The notes below the pieces were generated by a model. That model ran no database searches and was not told the origin of the DNA. It saw only the letters and a list, made by a program, of their open reading frames with translations. Position numbers and translations under genes: made by a program. A stretch of DNA of 64,000 bases from Erinaceus europaeus (Eukaryota; Chordata; Mammalia; Eulipotyphla; Erinaceidae): NCBI RefSeq assembly GCF_950295315.1, contig NC_080185.1:47473237-47537236 (forward strand), given 5' to 3'. Of this stretch, positions 20,058 to 30,808 are shown piece after piece (within the stretch, counting starts at the first letter, position 1; every line of letters begins with the position of its first letter).

Positions 20058-23000
20058 CTTTTTCTTTTTTAATTTAAGAAAGGATTAATTAACAAAGCCA
20101 TAGGGTAGGAGGGGTACAATTCCATACAATTCCCACTACCCAATCTCCATTTCCCACCCCCTCCCCTGATAGCTTTCCCATTCTCTATCCCTCTGGGAGC
20201 ATGGACCCAGGGTCATTGTGGGTTGCAGAAGGTTGAAGGTCTGGCTTCTGTAATTGCTTCCCTGCTGAACATGGGAGTTGACTGGTTGGTCCATACTCCC
20301 AGTCTGCCTCTCTCTTTCCCTAGTAGGGTGGGTCTCTGGGCAAGCGGAGCTCCAGGACACATTGGTGGGGTCTTCAGTCTAGGGAAGCCTGGCCGGCATC
20401 CTGATGACATCTGGAACCTGGTGACTGAAAAGAGAGTTAACATACGCAGCCAGACAAATTGTTGAGCAATCATGGACCCAAAGCTTGGAATAGTGGAGAG
20501 GAAATGTTAGGGGGGTACTCACTGCAAACTCTAGTGCACTTCTGCTTTCAGGCATATATTTTGCAGTAGTTTATGGATACGTGTGAACATATGCTCTCTC
20601 TCACAGAAACTGGTGTATATCTAGGTTTTGGGACTTTGTTAGAAAGTGAACCACCTGAGATGAAATTAGGGTATACTATGAAAGGAAAGGTCTCACCTGA
20701 GTAATGAAGTTGAAGGGTTGTCATTCCACACGTGAAGTCTCTGGACACAGTCTGAAGTGAAGCATGCTGAGATGGCAATTGTTGTGTTGGTTAGGTTGTG
20801 ATCGGCAGATACAATAATATTTGATATGGATTGGGAGAGGCATACGGGAAAGTGGGCCCTATCCAAGGGTTCCAGGACTGGGGGAAGTAGAGGCTCTATA
20901 GTGGAGATGTGAGGCTCCTGCTGCCTTAGGGTTCAAAAAGACAATGGATAGTTAATGTTATCATCACATTATTTGGTAATTGGGTTAACTTTGAAAAGTC
21001 CTTTTGTTATGGTTTGCTGTACAGTACCCAGTATCTTGTATATAGCTGTGCTATTGGTTGCTTCTGATCTACTTGGTCTAGGCTTTTGAGAGAGTCTTCA
21101 TATCAAATACACAGCCTATATATTAAAAAGACTCAGTCTGTGTTTTAAAAACTTCGAGACATACAATTAATTTTCCCCCTCTCATATTAATTATTTAACC
21201 TATTGTGTAGATGAGTTTCTGTAGTGAATTCCTCACTGATTTTTCTTGTGTTTTCTGTAAATTTATATTCCCTGTTTTGTTTTGTGGTTACCATGTGTGT
21301 TAATAACTAGCATTGTGTATCTAGAAAAGTCTTTTTTTTTTAATTGATCTTGGTGAACAAACATATGATAGGGCTTCTTTGTCTTTTAATTCCCTCCCCT
21401 ATTTGCTTTTTGTTCTTTCCCATTTTGTTGTGTTTTTGTTTCTAGTCTACTGCTGTTCACCTTGCTGAGAACGTGTGTTCCTTTGCTTCCTCCTTTCCTT
21501 TAAGACTCCATTCAGTGTTTCTTGTAGGTGGGGTAGACTGTGGCAAAGTCTTTTAGTTTTTGAATATCTGGGAATACCTTTATTTGTCCCTCATAGTTAA
21601 AGTATAATTTTGCAGGATACAAAATTCATGGCTGAAATTCCCTCTCTTTTAGTGCCTTGAATATATGTCATTCCACTCTTTCCTTGCCTCTAGGGTTTGT
21701 GAAGAAAAATCTGATGAGAGTCTGATATTTATCCCTTTGTATGTAACTTCTTTTCTTTCCCTAGCAGCCTGCAAAATTTTCCCCTTGTTGTTGAGTTTTG
21801 ATAATTTTACAATAATGTACCTTGGTGTTGGTCATTTCGGATTTGTGAACCGGGGTGATATAGAGCTGCCTCCAAAATAGGTATGTTCTGAAGACTGCCT
21901 AGGCAAGGGAAATTTTCATCTAAAATTTCTCTGAAAATTACCTCTGGAACTTTGACTTGTTCTACTTCCTCAGGTATTCCTATAACTCCTATATTTTACC
22001 TTTTTATGGAGTCTGAAATTTCACAGAGAGTAGCTTCATTCTTTCTAAACTTTTGCTACTCCTCATCTTTGAATTGAATGAGTGGGCTAATTGTGTCTTC
22101 TAGATTGGAAATTCTTTCTTTTGTATGTGAGTCTATTTCCTAAAGTTTATACCTGAGATTGAACTGCACCAAAGGTATCTTTCAGTCCTTGAAGTTCTTT
22201 TTGAAATTTTTCCTCCATGCTGCTTAAGTGCTTGGTAAACTCTGCTTTGAGTTCTTCTTTCACACTTTGTAGCTTCTTATCAAATTCCAAAGTAAAATGC
22301 TCTTTCAACTTTTGCTTATATTCTTATTTTTTTAGGTTTAGATCTTAGTTCTTTATTATTATTTTTTATTTATAAAAAAGAAACATTGACAAAACCATAG
22401 GATAAGAGGGGTACAACACCATACAATTCCCACCATCAGAACTCAATATCCCCTCCCCTCCCCTGACAGCTTTCCTATTCTTTAACCCTCTGGGAGTATG
22501 GACCCAAGGTCATTGTGGGATGCAGAAGGTTGAAGGTCTGGCTTCTGTAATTGCTTCCCCACTGAACATGGTCACTGACAGTTCGATCCATACTCCCAGC
22601 CTGCCTGTCTCTTTCCCTAGTAGGGTGGGACTCTAGGGAAGCGGAGCTCCAGGATGTATTGGTGGGGTTGTCTGTCCAGGGAAGTCTGGTTGACATCATG
22701 TTAGCATCTGGAACCTGGTGGCTGAAAAGAGAGTTTACATAGAAAGCCAAACAAATTGTTGAACAGTCATGGACCGAAAGGCTGGAATAGTGCAGATGAA
22801 GAATTGGGGAGTCCTTCATTTTTTAGATAGCTAATAGGCATATTTTAGTTATATTTCAAAGGGCCTATAGCTATACTAGTTTGTTTTTTTCCCTGAGCCT
22901 GAAATCTGATATACAGGTGGATCCAAGTTATTGTCTAGGTAGATGATGTCATAGCTGGAAAAGGATCAGAAAGCTGGATCAGGGAAGAAAGTATCTCCCT

Positions 23001-23920
23001 AATATGGATAAGGGGTATAAATATTGTTTATAGTAAACCCCATCGATTTGACTTGGTCTGGGGCCCATATTCAGCTTAGGAGCCTGTGTGACCTCTGCAT
23101 CCCTGTAGATCTGAGCTCACATTCCATGATCATGAGTAGAAACATTCCGAGCTGCTCCAGTATCAGGACCCATCTTCCTCAGGTGTAGCGTAGAGTATGT
23201 TGTCCATCCTCTCTTTGGAGCATGGAACATTCTCTACCATTGTTGATCCAATATTCTTATAGAATTCTCATAAGCTTTTTATAGTCTGTCTCTGATGGAC
23301 TCTCTGCATCTGGAATTTCTTGGACTTCGTGTGATTTACTTCTGTGTGATGTGGCATGCTGTTTAACTGTCTACTTTGCTTTCCCATGTATGGTGTTGAT
23401 TATTGTTGGCCAGCAGGTGGTGCTGTTGTGGTCTTTACTTTCACTTATTTGAATCTGTGGTGGGGTATGGGGGAAAGGCTGTTTTGGGCTATCTTGTGGG
23501 CTGAGTTTTGTCTTAAACTCAGAATGAGAAAAAAACAGATACGAACACTCACAAAAATAATAATAAAAATAATAACACTGAGTCAAAAATTAAGAGGTTT
23601 TAAGCTCCAATTTCTTTTCTTCTGGGGAGTCTGATAACTGCATTACTGTCCAAGATGGCTTGCGTTGGTGCTGCACACCATCTGCCCAGAGCTCTTGTGT
23701 TGACCAGCCCAAAGCTCTAGTTTCGACTGTGTCTTCCAACCCACTTACATTTCTCCAACTGCACGTGCTGCCATCCACCTGAGGCTGTGGATTTTTTTCA
23801 GCTATAGATTATGTGTCCAGTTTGATCTCTTGTTGTGTACAATAGTTGTATCTATCGGGGAGAACAAAGGTCAGATTGCAGCTACTCCTTAAGCCACGCC
23901 TCCTGAAGTCCGAGTAATTA
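20058..23920 (-). mobile_element. Half-L1 (HAL1-like) retrotransposon with L1-type 3' UTR and no ORF2
   Basis: On the minus strand: a 5' UTR (about 23270-23920, 5' end GGAGGCGTGGCTTAAGGAGT), a degraded ORF1-like region (about 21480-22320, clearly related to the ORF1 of the L1 at 36147), then directly a 3' UTR (20058-21170) that closely matches 30830-31910 of the young L1. The roughly 3.8-kb ORF2 is absent. Flanks ACCAGAGTT (20049) and ACCAGAGGTT (23921) suggest one insertion event. HAL1 elements, which have ORF1 only, are known from several mammals. A younger L1 3' end is nested at 22328-23250. Confidence 0.7.
22328..23250 (-). mobile_element. L1 3' UTR copy nested in the half-L1
   Basis: Runs from ATAAAAAAGAAACATTGACA through TCTGGGAGTATGGACCCAAG and TTGATTTGACTTGGTCTGGG-like sequence to TTGTTGATCC. 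It is flanked by ATATTCTTAT at 22318-22327 and 23251-23260, a candidate TSD. Same subfamily as 57945-60235. Confidence 0.75.
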
Positions 23921-23925
23921 ACCAG

Positions 23926-25009
23926 AGGTTAATTTTTATAAGCTTTGTTATCCTCATTTGTAAAATAATAATAATGTACTAATCAAAGAATGTAAGGATT
24001 ATAGATAAAATATGAGATGCATCCATCACAGTATCTCACATAGTACAAACACACAACAAATGCTAACAGTTACTGTTTTTCTTAATGCTTTAAGACTAAG
24101 CTCTAAATGCCACTTTTGTTGGGTAAGCTTTACCAAAAAGAGTGAAGTGATCTCTTGTTTCCCATTGGCTGTATATTTACCTTTGCTGTTGTCTTCAAAA
24201 CATAAATATACTCACTTGCTCTGTGAACTAAGAGCCCTTTGAAGGCAAACATTATGTAATTCATCTTATCTCAGGCTTTTGGCATAGTATTTGACACTTG
24301 AAAATAGCTTTCCTTACTTTATTGATATGCTCCTGAAAAGTATAAGTATCAGTACTTTCAGGAAGGAGGTAAAGGACTTTAATGTTAGATAATTTTGAAG
24401 TAAAATTTAAACTGACATTTGCAGGTTGTTTTTTGGTTGATCAGATTTCTTAAACTCTCTGGCCTTAGTTTCATAAGCTGTAAAATGGGAAAACATGACA
24501 AACTCTCTATGGACTTTTCACAAGGAATATATAAGCTATTTAAATCCCAGCACATTAAGTTGTCAATACAGAGTATGTGATAAATTTTTAGAATAAAATG
24601 AAGTATTCGTTGCTACCTGAATGTCATACTGTGTAATGCAGAACGTTGCGGCACAATTCTATTTTCTCTTCATAATTAGTAGTGCATATAATTTGTAAGG
24701 TTAAGACAGAGCTTGAGCAAATGAATAAGCAACTTTATTAATTAAAAGTAAAATATTTTATCAAACTTCTGTGATAAAATTTGCCAAACCAATGAGAAAA
24801 CCAGAAACACCTTTTATTAAGATTATTATAATTTGACTGTAGTATTTTTTAAATGACAATAACTTTACATTGTAATATTGTGTACATTTCAGATGTGCTG
24901 CATTAAAAATCAATGTACTATAATAAATTCACCACTAAAGTCGACTTTGTTCATTATACAGTTGAACTCTACTAGACCATAAATCTTATAGTCTAAAGGT
25001 TTATTTTTT
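23926..25009. other. LRCH2: Intron, no recognisable repeat
   Basis: About 1.1 kb of AT-rich sequence with no landmark recognised. Confidence 0.55.
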
Positions 25010-25160
25010 GCTTTATTTACTTTATCTCTCTTTTTTCCTAAATACCAGAGTATTGCTCAGCTCTGGCATATGGTGGTACAGAAGACTGAACCTGGGACTT
25101 TGGAGCCTCAGGCATGAGAGTCTGTTCGCATAACCATTATGCTGTCTACCCCTACTAGTT
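25010..25160 (-). repeat. Old SINE (family C), minus strand
   Basis: AGAGTATTGCTCAGCTCTGG, GACTGAACCTGGGACTTTGG, CAGGCATGAGAGTCTG and CATAACCATTATGCTGTCTA, a tRNA-like head in reverse. Confidence 0.7.
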
Positions 25161-25544
25161 TATCTCTTTTTTTTTCTCTGTATATTGCACACATGTGAAA
25201 TCACATGTTATTTAATCATAATACCATCTAGGCTCATAATGTTGTTGCAAATGGCAATTTTTCATTTTTTAATAGACTAATAATTTATTATTGTATATTG
25301 ACCATATATTTATCCAGTCATTTGTTCTTGGTTATCTCCATTCCTTGGCTATTACTAATAATGCTACACTAAACACAGAGCTGTCTGTATTCAGATGATC
25401 TTCTAGACAAATTGTTTTGTTGGTTTTCTGAAGAGAAATAATAAACTTGATAAAATTGACACTTGTGAATACATGAAGGAAAATATCATTTGAGGGATAC
25501 AAAAGCTGTGTTTTTTTGTTTTTTTTTTGCTTTTCTATTTTTTT

Positions 25545-26700
25545 ATTTAAGAAAGGATAAATTAACAAAACCATAGGGTAGGAGGGGTACAACTCCACAC
25601 AATTCCCACCACTCAATCTCCATATCCCACCCCCTCCCCTGATAGCTTTCCCATTCTCTGTCCCTCTGGGAGCATGGACCCAGGGTCATTGTGGGTTGTA
25701 GAAGGTGGAAGGTCTGGCTTCTGTAATTGCTTCCCTGCTGAACATGGGCGTTGACTGGTGGGTCCATACTCCCAGTCTGCCTCTCTCTTTCCCTACTAGG
25801 GTGGGTCTCTGGGGAAGAGTAATGGTGATAGTGGACAGCCCTGTCTAGTCCTGGATCTGAGGGGGAATACTTTCAGCTTCTGCCCATTGAGTATGATGTT
25901 GGCTGTAGGTTTGCTATATATAGACTCCACTATCTTGAGGAATTTCACATCTATTCCCATTTTTTGTAGAGTTTTGAGCATGAATGGGTGTTGGATTTTG
26001 TCAAAGGCTTTCTCTGCATCTATTAAGATAATCATGTGGTTTTTGGCTTTGCTTTTATTGATGTGGTGAATGACACTGATAGACTTACGTATGTTGAACC
26101 AGCCTTGCATTCCTGGGATTGTTCATCACTTGGTCATGATGAATAATCTTTTTGATATGCTGAGGTATCTGGTTGGCCAAGATCTTGTTTATTATTTTGG
26201 CATCTATGTTCATATTGGTCTGTAGTTTTCCCTTTTTGTTGTGTCTCTATCTGCTTTTGGTATCAGAGTGATGTTGGCTTCATAGAAAGTGGAAGGGAGT
26301 GTCCCTGTTTCTTCGATCTTATGGAAAAGTTTTAGGAGTATAGGTATTAACTTTTTCCTGAAGGTTTTGTAGAATTCGTTTGTGAAGCCATCTGGTCCAG
26401 GACTTTTGTTGTTGGGGAGATTCTTAATAACAGTTTTGATTTCTTTGTCTGTGATTGGTGCGTTTAGGTTTTGTAGTTCTTCTTGGTTCAGTTTTAGAAG
26501 GGCATATGCTTCTAGGAATTGTTCCATTTCTTCCAGATTCTCTAGCTTGGTGGCATATAGTTCTTCATAGAAGTTTTGCAGGATTCTCTGGTTTTCTGTG
26601 GTGTCAGTTGTGATATCTCCTGCATCGTTTACAATTCTATGAATTTGAGTCTTCTCTCTTTTTTGTTTGGTGAGTCTGGCTAGGGGTTTGTCAATTTTAT
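25545..26700 (-). mobile_element. Young-subfamily L1: 3' UTR end fused to ORF2 reverse transcriptase, internal deletion
   Basis: 25545-25815 matches the 3' UTR (ACAACTCCACACAATTCCCA, CTCTGGGAGCATGGACCCAG). At about 25815 it jumps to ORF2 sequence nearly identical to 33960-34850. The 105-residue frame at 26210-26527 (minus) has [16 protein letters not shown], a reverse transcriptase landmark. About 2.9 kb present in the full-length L1 is missing. The junction shares CTTC with both sides. Confidence 0.85.
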
Positions 26701-26816
26701 GAGAATATTTCTGATATTTTATAACTCATTCCCGTAATGATTCTTATTTAGGTCGAGCCTGTGTTATCTGTATAAGAAGGGAAGCCTAACTTGCCTTAAA
26801 AATTCTATTTCTGTAG

Positions 26817-26904
26817 TATGGAAGACTTTTATCCAAATAAAAATCATGGCCCTGACTCTGGAATTGGAAGTGATAATGGGGAGAAACGATTGTCTACAAC
26901 AGAA
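26817..26904 (+). CDS. LRCH2: LRCH2 internal exon, linker (window exon 4)
   Basis: The 88-bp exon follows TTTCTGTAG and ends CAGAA|GTAAGT, a consensus donor. One base completes the Ser codon; 29 codons follow, including MEDFYPNKNHGPDSGIGSDN and GEKRLSTTE. This is the low-complexity, probably disordered linker between the LRR and calponin-homology domains. Its wording is strongly conserved with LRCH2 as remembered. The acceptor lies about 115 bp from the end of the L1 fragment at 25545-26700, so repeat insertion has come close to the exon. Confidence 0.92.
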
Positions 26905-27054
26905 GTAAGTTTTTCTATTGCTGACTTTTTTCTTTTGAAACTTTATTAGAACTTTGAAAGAGACACTTACACATGCATGGGTTTTTAAAATTTTTGTCTA
27001 GAATAACATTACTGCATTTTGTGAATTCCAATGAAAAAAGGCATGCATTTTTAA
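26905..27054. other. LRCH2: Intron, no recognisable repeat
   Basis: Short intronic stretch after exon 4; nothing recognised. Confidence 0.5.
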
Positions 27055-27175
27055 AAAGCAAATCAGGGATAGTAGGGATGCAGAATTTTGGTGGTAGGTA
27101 GGTACAATATAGAACTATGCCCTACAGTCTTACAATCTTATAACTCACTATTAGTCACAAAATGCAAAATAATCA
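27055..27175 (+). mobile_element. L1 3' tail fragment, plus strand
   Basis: GCAGAATTTTGGTGGTAGGT, TCTTACAATCTTATAACTCA and CACTATTAGTCACAAAATGC are L1 3' end landmarks in sense orientation. Confidence 0.55.
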
Positions 27176-27204
27176 CTTATATTCTATATATCAGTAAAGC
27201 TATC

Positions 27205-28195
27205 CAGTAGTTTTCCTTCCTTCTGTACTTACCTTCAATTACCATAATCACTTCCAATTCTATCTTTGTTCCAAATGATACAGTCTCGTCCTTTTTGACT
27301 GCAGAATAGTGTTCCAATTGAATATATAGTTCAAAACTTCTTTATCCAGTTATCTGTTATTGGGCATTTAGGTTGTTTTCATACTTTGGTTTTGTAAATA
27401 GTGCAGCAATGTATAGTTCAAATAGGAGAGCGACCTAAATGCTCACTGACAGATGATGACTGGATAAAGAAGTTATGAGATATATACTCAGTGGAGTATA
27501 TACCACAATAAAAAAGATACTATTTTGTCCTTTGGAATGAAATGAATGGGTTGGAGGTGATTATGCTTAGTTAAGTAAGGAAATGAAAGACAGCTACTGG
27601 GTGGTATCGCTCATATGTGGAATATAGAGAACTGAAACACTTGAACTTGAAAAAAAAAGTAGCCAGCCTGTTTCTAAGACCATGGGAAAACTATGGTTTT
27701 CCCTTGGGGTTGTGGACACAGAACTTTGATGGTGGGAGTGGTGTGAAACTATACTCCTATTATCTCACATAATCTTGTAAATCACTATTCAATCACTAAT
27801 AAACATTAAAATAATAGTGCAGCTATGAACATTGGAGTGCATATATCCTTTCAAGTTTGTGCGTCCATGTCCTTTGGATATATGCTTAAGAGTAGTATTG
27901 CTGGATCACAGGTTATTTCCATTTTTATTTGTTTAAGTTTTCTCCAAACTGTTTTCCATAGGGGCTGCACCAGTTTGCATTCCCACCAACAGTGTCTTGC
28001 AAAAAAGAAATGGTAACCTATCTGTCTCTTGGATTTTGTGAAAACTAAGGTGGTTTCTGGGGGGAGCCGGGAGGGGGCACAGAATTTTGGTGAAGGGTAT
28101 AGTAATACACCATGTATGGGTATGATAATGCCCCCCCTGAAATTTCATAATTTTGTAATACAGGGTGAAATCACTAGCACAAGTATTTAAATAAA
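27205..28195. mobile_element. 5'-inverted old L1 (twin-primed), interrupted by another L1
   Basis: 27205-28010 is antisense ORF2 C-terminal sequence (TTGGGCATTTAGGTTGTTTT, GGGGCTGCACCAGTTTGCAT). It switches near 28011 to sense-oriented 3' sequence (TTGGATTTTGTGAAAACTAA, GGCACAGAATTTTGGTG, ending in AATAAATAAATCA). Inverted 5' part plus sense 3' part is the standard product of twin priming. Confidence 0.6.
27411..27813 (+). mobile_element. L1 3' end, plus strand, nested in the inverted L1
   Basis: Sense-orientation landmarks ATGCTCACTGACAGATGATG, CATATGTGGAATATAGAGAA and a 3' end CACTAATAAACATTAAAATA. The flanking AATAGTGCAGCAATG (about 27396) and AATAGTGCAGCTATG (about 27814) look like a 15-bp TSD with one change. 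Confidence 0.7.
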
Positions 28196-28339
28196 TAAAT
28201 CACAGATCAGTAATCTATAGCAGGTTGATTTTTACTTTGAAACCTGGAGCTATATGGCAGATTTATTGTTTACATATTTTTCTTTTGAACAAATTGAGGA
28301 TTTTTTTTAGCTCTTTATTTTCACCAATTTTTAAAAATT

Positions 28340-29160
28340 GCTATATTAGAGAAACAATGATTTTATAAGGCAGCTATTGTCACATGGGTATAATTTCTCA
28401 TTCATCCATGATAGGTGTCTGCATACCAATCCTACTACCAACTTAGGTCCTCTTCTACCATCATGTTTTGTGTCCTCAACCAACCACTCAGCCCTCTTAT
28501 CCTTACACCTCCCCCCATGTCCTTAAACTTGCTGCAACAGATCTTGTCTACTCCACATTTCATCTTGTGTCTGCTTTTTTTCTCCTGTTTCTTAAGTTCC
28601 ACCTATAAGTGAGATCATCTGTTTTTCTTCTTTCTCCCCCTGGTGATATCATTTCGCATGATACCTTCAAGTTCCATCCAAAATGAAACAAAGGATCTAT
28701 TTTTATCATTTTAATGGCTGAGTAGTACTCCATTGTGTATAATACATGTACCACAACTTTCTTAACCACTCATCTGTCATTGGATATTTGGGTTACTTCC
28801 ATGTTAGCAGTATTTCAAATATTGCTGCTATGGACATAGATGTGCATAGGTTACTTTGGATAAGTTTTTGTGTTCTTTGGATAGATTCCCTAAGAGAGGA
28901 ATTCCAAGTTATAGTACAAGTCCATTTCTTTTTTTTTAAAATTTTTTATTTAAGAAAGGATTAATGAACAAAAACATAAGGTAGGAGGGGTACAACTCCA
29001 CACAATTCCCACCACCCAATCTCCATAACCCACCCCCTCCCATGATAGCTTTCCCATTCTCTAGCCCTCTGGGAGCATGGACCCAGGGTCGTTTCTAATG
29101 TCATTTTCAGACTGTTTTCTACAGGGGTTGAACCCATTTATACCTGTATGGCAGGTATTC
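28340..29160 (-). mobile_element. Old L1 3' end, split by a young L1 tail
   Basis: CACATGGGTATAATTTCTCA, GTTCCACCTATAAGTGAGAT and GAGTAGTACTCCATTGTGTA are L1 3' UTR and ORF2 landmarks. It resumes after 29088 (GACTGTTTTCTACAGGGGTT). Confidence 0.7.
28925..29090 (-). mobile_element. Young L1 3' tail, about 165 bp, severely truncated
   Basis: AAGAAAGGATTAATGAACAA, ACAACTCCACACAATTCCCA and CTGGGAGCATGGACCCAGGG, almost identical to the 3' ends at 20065 and 25545. It is one of the shortest copies in the window. Confidence 0.85.
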
Positions 29161-29246
29161 TCTACCTCACATGTGAAATGAAAGCAACTTGATCATATTT
29201 TTTTGAAGTGCCTTTTTTTTTTTAACTTTGTGCTTTTTTCTTTTAG

Positions 29247-29358
29247 CCATCAGATGATGATACAATCAGCCTTCACTCTCAGGTCTCCGAGTCAAATAGG
29301 GAACAATTATCTAGAAATGACAGTCACTCCGTAGGAAGTAAACCTGATTTTCAGAAAG
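29247..29358 (+). CDS. LRCH2: LRCH2 internal exon, linker (window exon 5)
   Basis: The 112-bp exon lies between TTCTTTTAG and GAAAG|GTAATT. It starts in phase 0 and ends with the first base of an Asp codon. It encodes 37 Ser/Asp-rich residues including SDDDTISLHSQVSESNREQ. This is predicted disordered linker with many possible phosphoacceptor serines (inference from composition only). Confidence 0.92.
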
Positions 29359-29552
29359 GTAATTCATGTGGTGTTTGCTATTTTTATTTCCTTTATAAGA
29401 CCACCATTAAAAGCAGATTTTTAATTAATACTGGGATTTGAAGAATCACAGTACTTTGTCCAACTTTTATGTTGAGAAAATATACTTATATTCTAAACAT
29501 TGTATTGTCAGCATACTGTTTACTGTTCATATTTTTAATAAATTATACTTAG

Positions 29553-29650
29553 ACCAGGAAGTATATGATTTTGTTGACCCCAACACAGAAGATGTAGAAG
29601 TTCCTGAACAAGTTGATGTACATATTGGATCACTTGTCTCTTTTCTTAAG
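29553..29650 (+). CDS. LRCH2: LRCH2 internal exon, acidic linker (window exon 6)
   Basis: The 98-bp exon follows ATACTTAG and ends CTTAAG|GTAAAG, finishing in phase 0. It encodes DQEVYDFVDPNTEDVEVPEQ and then a short hydrophobic stretch (HIGSLVSFLK). Several positions in the second half differ from human LRCH2 as I recall it, which fits a fast-evolving linker rather than a domain core. Confidence 0.92.
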
Positions 29651-29741
29651 GTAAAGAAACATTTGAAGAACATTAATTTGTTTTTCTCAATATCACAGAG
29701 TAGACCCTACCATTAAAAATGTTAATTTTTGTTTTATTAAG

Positions 29742-29800
29742 GGAAAAGAGAAAGGCCCTGAAAAATCTCAAAATGATGAGGAATTAGGATATGAAAAAAG
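29742..29800 (+). CDS. LRCH2: LRCH2 internal exon, charged linker (window exon 7)
   Basis: The 59-bp exon lies between TTTTATTAAG and AAAAAG|GTAAGC, starting in phase 0 and ending with two bases of an Arg codon. It encodes the charged stretch GKEKGPEKSQNDEELGYEK. It is separated from the previous exon by only 91 bp, then followed by a 12.1-kb intron that holds the nested L1 elements. Confidence 0.9.
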
Positions 29801-30289
29801 GTAAGCATAATCTAATTCCCAAATTAAGGTGATATAATGTAAATAATTGAAATATTTTTTTGTATATTTGTATTTGAAAGAATATAACTTTGGCCATTTG
29901 CCCATTATGTTTAGATAATCTGCAAATATTTGAGGATACATGTCTGTATCGCTCGATTAAGATGATTATTTCACTGATCAAGAGAGAAAACAGAGCACTG
30001 CGTTTCCATTTTGTGTTATATTGGGAATGGAACCTCAGTGTATGTCCTCTGCTGCTGAGTCACTGCCATAATCCCTTTCATATCATTTAAAGTTGAAGGT
30101 CATAGGTACACTATTTTTTACCTCGAACTGTAATAATATTTCTTATTACTACCTAAGAAGACTGTGCCTTCAGTTTGCTTCATCTAAGTTATTTAACCAC
30201 GGCAAGAGTTGTTATTGAACCAGTAAGAAAACCAAGACCTAGTGCTTTATGGCTCTTTCTTTCTTAAAAAGAAAAGATTCATCATTTTT
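29801..30289. other. LRCH2: Intron with a possible old SINE fragment
   Basis: Around 29995-30080, AGAGCACTGCGTTTCCATTT and GCTGCTGAGTCACTGCCATA weakly resemble family C on the minus strand. The rest shows nothing I recognise. Confidence 0.35.
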
Positions 30290-30791
30290 GTTTGTTTATT
30301 TTCTTGTTTGTTTTTATTATTAGTGACTTAATAATGATCAACAAGATTATGGGACAAGAGTGGTACAATTCCATACAATTCCTACCACCAGAGTTCCATA
30401 TCCCATCCCCTCCATTGAAAGCTTCCCTATTCTTTATTCTCTGGGAGTATAGACCAAAGATCTTTATGGGGTGCAGATGGTGGGAGGTCTGGCTTCTATA
30501 ATAGTTTCTCAACTAGACATGGGTGTTGACAGGCGGGTCGATACCCCAAGCTTCTATCTTTCCTTCCTGAGGTAGGGCTCTGGGGAGGTGGTGTTCCAGG
30601 ACACATTGGTGAGGTCATCTGCCCAGAGAAGTCATGGTAGCATCTATAACTTGGTGGCTGAAAAGCATTAAGATACAAAACAATTGTTTAATAACCAGGA
30701 ACCAAAAAGTAAGAATATAGCAGATGAAATTTGGGATCTTCATGTTGGAAGAAACTAGGAAGTATATTTTAGATATACTTCAAGGGACCCG

Positions 30792-30808
30792 TGACTTGAC
30801 TAATTTTT
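30792..30808 (+). repeat. Target-site duplication, left copy
   Basis: TGACTTGACTAATTTTT, identical to 38213-38229. It brackets the full-length L1. Confidence 0.93.

Noticed and set aside
22318..22375. Short 3' transduction between two A-rich stretches of the nested L1
   Set aside because: The sequence after TTTTTTTAGGTTTA also resembles the start of L1/HAL1 ORF1 (compare 36905-36930), so it may simply be the host element; the TSD border is ambiguous.
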